NCBI GenBank assembly: GCA_900541185.1
Contig: UQIQ01000070.1
Location: 1-7,659 of the forward strand
Source of the DNA: an uncultured Collinsella sp.
GTDB lineage: Bacteria; Actinomycetota; Coriobacteriia; Coriobacteriales; Coriobacteriaceae
Reading direction: 5' to 3'
Length of the DNA: 7,659 nt
Shown: positions 4,994-7,659 of the stretch, piece by piece
Layout of the letters: each line of letters opens with the position of its first letter
How positions within the stretch are numbered: position 1 is the stretch's first letter
Notes under the pieces: model-generated
The model's database searches: none
Told to the model about the DNA's origin: nothing
What the model saw: the letters and a program-made list of their open reading frames with translations, nothing else
Position numbers and translations under genes: made by a program

Positions 4994-6853
4994 ATGAATC
5001 CGTACACTTCCTCCGGTTCGGTCGCCACGATGACGGCCAACGTGTCCGGTAACGATAACCTCAACGACCTGGGCGACGGTCCGCGCCAGCCCGGCGATCC
5101 CGAGCGCTATCCCGTGGGTGCGGTGACCCGCCGCCTACTGGGCTATGTTCGCCCGCATCGCATTTCGTTTGTAGCGTCGTTTGTGAGTGCCGCCGTCTCG
5201 GTGATCTTGCAACTCTATACGCCCATTCTCATCGGCGAGGGCATCGACCTTATCGTCGCCGCCGGGCAGGTGGACTTCGACGCGCTGCTGCCGCTTGTTA
5301 CCAAACTCGCGCTCGTCGTGGTGGGGGCCGCGGCCTTCCAGTGGCTACAGGGCTATTGCGTTAACCGCCTGTCCTACGAAACGGTGCGCGACATGCGCGT
5401 GGAGGCGAGCGATAAGCTCAGCCGCATGCCGCTCAGCTTTATCGACAGCCATGCCCACGGCGACCTTATGAGCCGCGTGGTCAACGACGTCGATCAGGTG
5501 GGCGACGGTCTGCTGCAGGGCTTTACGCAGCTCTTCACCGGTGTTATCACCATCGTGGGCACGCTCGCGTTTATGCTCTCCATTAACCTGACCATGACGC
5601 TCGTGGTGGTGCTCGTCACGCCGCTTTCCATTTTTGCAGCTGGTGCTATTGCCAAGCTTTCCAACAAAAGCTTTACGGCACAGCAGCGTATTCAAGGGCA
5701 GCTCGGTGGTCATATCGAGGAGTACGTAGGCGAGCAAAAGCTTGTCGACGCCTTTGCCTATGGCCCTAACGCCCAGCAGCGCTTCGATGCCCTCAATGCC
5801 GAGCTCTACACCGCGGGCGAGCGCGCGCAGTTTATGGGTTCGCTCTCCAACCCCGGTACGCGCTTTATCAATAACATCATCTATGCCGTGGTCGCTGTGA
5901 TCGGCTGCGTGGGCGTGATCATGGGCGTGCCCGCGGCGCTTACGGTGGGCGGCGTGCAGATCTTCCTGTCCTATGCCAACCAGTACACCAAGCCGTTCAA
6001 CGAGGTCACCAACGTCATTACGCAGATCCAGACCGCGTATGCCTCGGCGCGCCGCATGTTTGCGCTGCTCGATGCGCGCGAGCAGGAGCCCGACGCGCCA
6101 GATGCCGTGGAACTTGCCGCACCGCAGGGCGAGGTCGCCCTTGAGCATGTGGACTTTAGCTACGTGCCCGACCGCAAGCTGCTTCAGGACATCTGCATCG
6201 AGGCTAAGCCCGGCATGCGCTTTGCCCTGGTCGGTCCTACGGGCTGTGGCAAGACAACGCTCATCAATTTGCTGCTGCGTTTTTACGATATCGATGCCGG
6301 TCGCATTGCGGTCGATGGCCGTTCCTCGCGTGATTACACGCGCGCAAGCTTGCGCCGCGCCTTTGGCATGGTGTTGCAGGACACTTGGCTGTTCGAGGGC
6401 ACGGTGGCGGAAAACATCGCCTACGGCTGTCCCGACGCCACGCGCGAGCAGGTTATCGAAGCTGCCAAGCGCGCGCACGCGCACAAGTTTATCGTGCAGC
6501 TGCCAGGCGGCTACGATACGGTAATCGGCGAGGACGGCGGCACGTTTAGCCAGGGTCAAAAACAGCTGCTGTGCATCGCGCGCGTCATGCTCACCGACCC
6601 GGCGATTCTGCTGCTGGACGAGGCGACCTCGAGCATCGATACCCGCACCGAGCTGCAGGTGCAGGCGGCATTCGACGAGCTCATGGCTGGCCGCACAAGC
6701 TTTGTCGTGGCGCACCGCCTGAGCACGATTCGTAACGCCGACTGCATTCTGGTGATGCGCGACGGGCAGATTATCGAGTGCGGCACGCACGACGAGCTGC
6801 TAGCGGCAGGCGGCTTCTACGCCGAACTCTACCGCAGCCAATTCGCCCAGTGA
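4994..6853 (+). CDS. ABC exporter half-transporter, catalytic subunit
   Basis: Second half of the heterodimeric exporter, 619 residues. A polar N-terminal extension of about 45 residues (Asn, Gly, Asp and Pro rich) precedes a six-helix transmembrane domain (to about residue 350) and the nucleotide-binding domain. Motifs are Walker A GPTGCGKTT (414-422, K420), Q-loop Q462, Walker B LLLDEATSSID with catalytic E543, and switch H574 (AHRLST). The signature is FSQGQ (518-522) instead of FSGGQ. In the dimer, this altered signature would face the degenerate Walker motifs of the first subunit, while E543 and H574 pair with that subunit's intact FSGGQ, giving one active and one degenerate site. BmrD, LmrD and TM288 show the same pattern. 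The ATG follows the previous stop directly and has a strong ribosome-binding site. Exported substrate (drug, peptide or lipid) cannot be inferred. Confidence 0.93.
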   Translation: MNPYTSSGSVATMTANVSGNDNLNDLGDGPRQPGDPERYPVGAVTRRLLGYVRPHRISFVASFVSAAVSVILQLYTPILIGEGIDLIVAAGQVDFDALLPLVTKLALVVVGAAAFQWLQGYCVNRLSYETVRDMRVEASDKLSRMPLSFIDSHAHGDLMSRVVNDVDQVGDGLLQGFTQLFTGVITIVGTLAFMLSINLTMTLVVVLVTPLSIFAAGAIAKLSNKSFTAQQRIQGQLGGHIEEYVGEQKLVDAFAYGPNAQQRFDALNAELYTAGERAQFMGSLSNPGTRFINNIIYAVVAVIGCVGVIMGVPAALTVGGVQIFLSYANQYTKPFNEVTNVITQIQTAYASARRMFALLDAREQEPDAPDAVELAAPQGEVALEHVDFSYVPDRKLLQDICIEAKPGMRFALVGPTGCGKTTLINLLLRFYDIDAGRIAVDGRSSRDYTRASLRRAFGMVLQDTWLFEGTVAENIAYGCPDATREQVIEAAKRAHAHKFIVQLPGGYDTVIGEDGGTFSQGQKQLLCIARVMLTDPAILLLDEATSSIDTRTELQVQAAFDELMAGRTSFVVAHRLSTIRNADCILVMRDGQIIECGTHDELLAAGGFYAELYRSQFAQ

Positions 6854-6881
6854 GCAAGCCCGTGGGGCAAATTAATCAATC

Positions 6882-6905
6882 GACAGACGGTGGTTTACAT
6901 CTGTC
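6882..6905. promoter_or_regulatory. Inverted repeat between the exporter and flavodoxin genes
   Basis: GACAGA (6882-6887) and TCTGTC (6900-6905) are exact inverted repeats 12 bases apart, surrounding the candidate -35 box of the next gene. No T run follows, so a terminator is unlikely. A regulator site is plausible. Confidence 0.35.
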
Positions 6906-6921
6906 ACGTTAGTACTAAGAT
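6894..6921 (+). promoter_or_regulatory. Probable promoter of the flavodoxin-like gene
   Basis: TTTACA (6894-6899), a 16-base spacer and TAAGAT (6916-6921) form a good promoter, with the same -10 box as the SRP RNA promoter. The predicted start is near 6928. The leader then holds a short dyad, CTAAT (6928-6932) with ATTAG (6940-6944). No terminator is visible between the ABC operon and this promoter, so read-through is possible. Confidence 0.5.
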
Positions 6922-6980
6922 ATTCATCTAATAAATTGCATTAGTGGCTTTAGTTTTGGGGGATACGAGGCAACGTGACT

Positions 6981-7532
6981 ATGACGTGCTCTTTGGTGGT
7001 TAACAGCAAGAGCGGTAATACCAGGATGGTTTCGGGTGCGATCAAGCGCGCTCTGCAGGCTGCGGGTGTTGAGTTTGTCCATGCCGCGGCGTTGAGCGAC
7101 GATGCGGATGCAGATCAGGTTGCGCTCGAGGCGCAGGGCGCCTGCGCGGCCGACACGGTGCTCGTCGGTTTTTGGTGCGACAAGGGCGCGTGCACGCCTT
7201 CGGTTGCCGCGCTGCTCTCCGCTCTGCACGGCAAGCGCGTTTTCCTCTTTGGTACCTGCGGTTTTGGCGCCGACCAGAGCTATTATCAGCAGATTATCAA
7301 TCGCGTGACCTCCAATTTGGCCGAGGATGCCGAGCTTGTGGGCTGGGCGATGTGCCAGGGCAAGATGGGTCCCGCGGTCAAGCAGCGCTACGAGGCCATG
7401 CTCGAGCAAGATCCCGACAATGTCCGCTTTAAGATGCTGCTCGATAACTGGGTCGCCGCAAAGGATCACCCCACCAAGGAAGATCTGGACAACATGGCTG
7501 CAGCCGCCAAAAAGGCCGTGCTGGGGGAGTAG
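6981..7532 (+). CDS. Short flavodoxin-like protein
   Basis: A 183-residue cytoplasmic protein with a flavodoxin-type fold at its N terminus, expected to bind FMN and carry electrons to an unidentified partner. The phosphate-binding loop SKSGNT (9-14) follows the first beta strand (CSLVVN). GFWCDKGAC (63-71) and FGTCGFG (90-96) sit where flavodoxins have further flavin-contacting loops. The C-terminal third is helical and charged. Six Cys residues are present. The general pattern recalls the short flavodoxin family that includes BilS of the gut bilirubin-reduction operon, but no BilR-like reductase is in the window, so that role is not claimed. The ATG at 6981 has GAGG ten bases upstream. A GTG at 6975 (two extra residues) is four bases from the same GAGG and cannot be excluded. 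The gene seems to be transcribed alone. Confidence 0.8.
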   Translation: MTCSLVVNSKSGNTRMVSGAIKRALQAAGVEFVHAAALSDDADADQVALEAQGACAADTVLVGFWCDKGACTPSVAALLSALHGKRVFLFGTCGFGADQSYYQQIINRVTSNLAEDAELVGWAMCQGKMGPAVKQRYEAMLEQDPDNVRFKMLLDNWVAAKDHPTKEDLDNMAAAAKKAVLGE

Positions 7533-7629
7533 CTCCCATCGCTGACGGCGGTCGGTCCATCTTTCTAAATGAAACGTCCTCCCGGGCGTCGGGGCACGAA
7601 GTTCCCTGCTCTACAGTCCTGCGCAAGAC
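7533..7629. other. Intergenic stretch after the flavodoxin-like gene
   Basis: About 100 bases with no convincing gene or RNA. A minus-strand frame is open from a GTG at 7638 inside the terminator stem through the whole stretch and back into the flavodoxin gene. It has no ribosome-binding site in view and overlaps a real gene, so it is not called. The sequence is unusually structured (CCCGGG at 7583-7588, GC-rich flanks) and could be a repeated extragenic element. Confidence 0.3.
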
Positions 7630-7655
7630 GAAGGCCACATTAAGTGGCCTTCTTT
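7630..7655 (+). terminator. Intrinsic terminator at the right edge
   Basis: GAAGGCCAC (7630-7638) and GTGGCCTTC (7644-7652) form a perfect 9-bp stem with a 5-base loop, followed by a short T run. It lies about 100 bp after the flavodoxin-like gene and probably ends its transcript. The stem also has A-rich bases on its other side, so it could work weakly leftward. Confidence 0.75.
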
Positions 7656-7659
7656 GCGT

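Noticed and set aside
5345..6790. 481-codon minus-strand frame opposite the second ABC gene
   Set aside because: Same antisense shadow effect; no ribosome-binding site or recognisable domain.
1..7659. CRISPR array, tRNA, riboswitch or toxin-antitoxin pair
   Set aside because: No regularly spaced direct repeats, no cloverleaf or T-loop signature and no recognisable aptamer core or toxin/antitoxin pair were seen on reading both strands.

Overview
The window looks like chromosomal DNA of a GC-rich Gram-positive bacterium, most likely a Coriobacteriia member such as Collinsella. This is an inference from several things: the high-GC codon use, a compact SRP RNA, a surface protein with an LAxTG-type sorting signal (LANTG), and the general look of the proteins. 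No taxonomic marker gene is present, so the assignment is not proven.

Layout. (1) Positions 1-278 hold no convincing gene. They contain a long imperfect palindrome (151-235), partly overlapped by a doubtful 42-codon reading frame (85-213). Right after it comes a well-formed promoter (TTGCTC, 17 bp, TAAGAT) for (2) a small-type SRP (4.5S-like) RNA gene at about 279-398. (3) A complete IS256/IS1249-type insertion sequence (445-1798) sits 46 bp downstream. It has perfect 25-bp inverted ends and an 8-bp target duplication (GTTTGGTG). Its one transposase gene lies on the minus strand, and an intrinsic terminator stands between the IS end and the transposase. (4) A strong hairpin terminator (1870-1912) lies between the IS and (5) a minus-strand gene for a secreted, coiled-coil, sortase-anchored surface protein (1956-2942). 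(6) A divergent intergenic region with two inverted-repeat sites separates that gene from (7) two directly abutting plus-strand genes (3119-4993 and 4994-6853), which encode the two halves of a heterodimeric ABC exporter. (8) A promoter region with further dyads precedes a short flavodoxin-like protein gene (6981-7532). The window closes with a rightward terminator (7630-7655).

How the genes work together. The ABC pair is the clearest functional unit. The first half has degenerate catalytic residues (Asp in place of the Walker B Glu, Gln in place of the switch His). The second half has intact Walker B and switch residues but an altered signature (FSQGQ). These are the paired changes expected of an asymmetric exporter with one consensus and one degenerate ATP site, as in the BmrCD, LmrCD and TM287/288 families. 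The substrate cannot be read from the sequence. The surface protein, the exporter and the flavodoxin-like protein have separate promoter regions and no visible shared pathway. The IS is an intact, apparently recent insertion in the SRP RNA 3' flank.

I found no strong evidence for an undescribed multi-gene system. The most interesting signals are small: the palindromic element next to the SRP promoter, the internal copy of the IS end in front of the transposase gene together with the built-in terminator, and the dyad symmetries in the regulatory regions.
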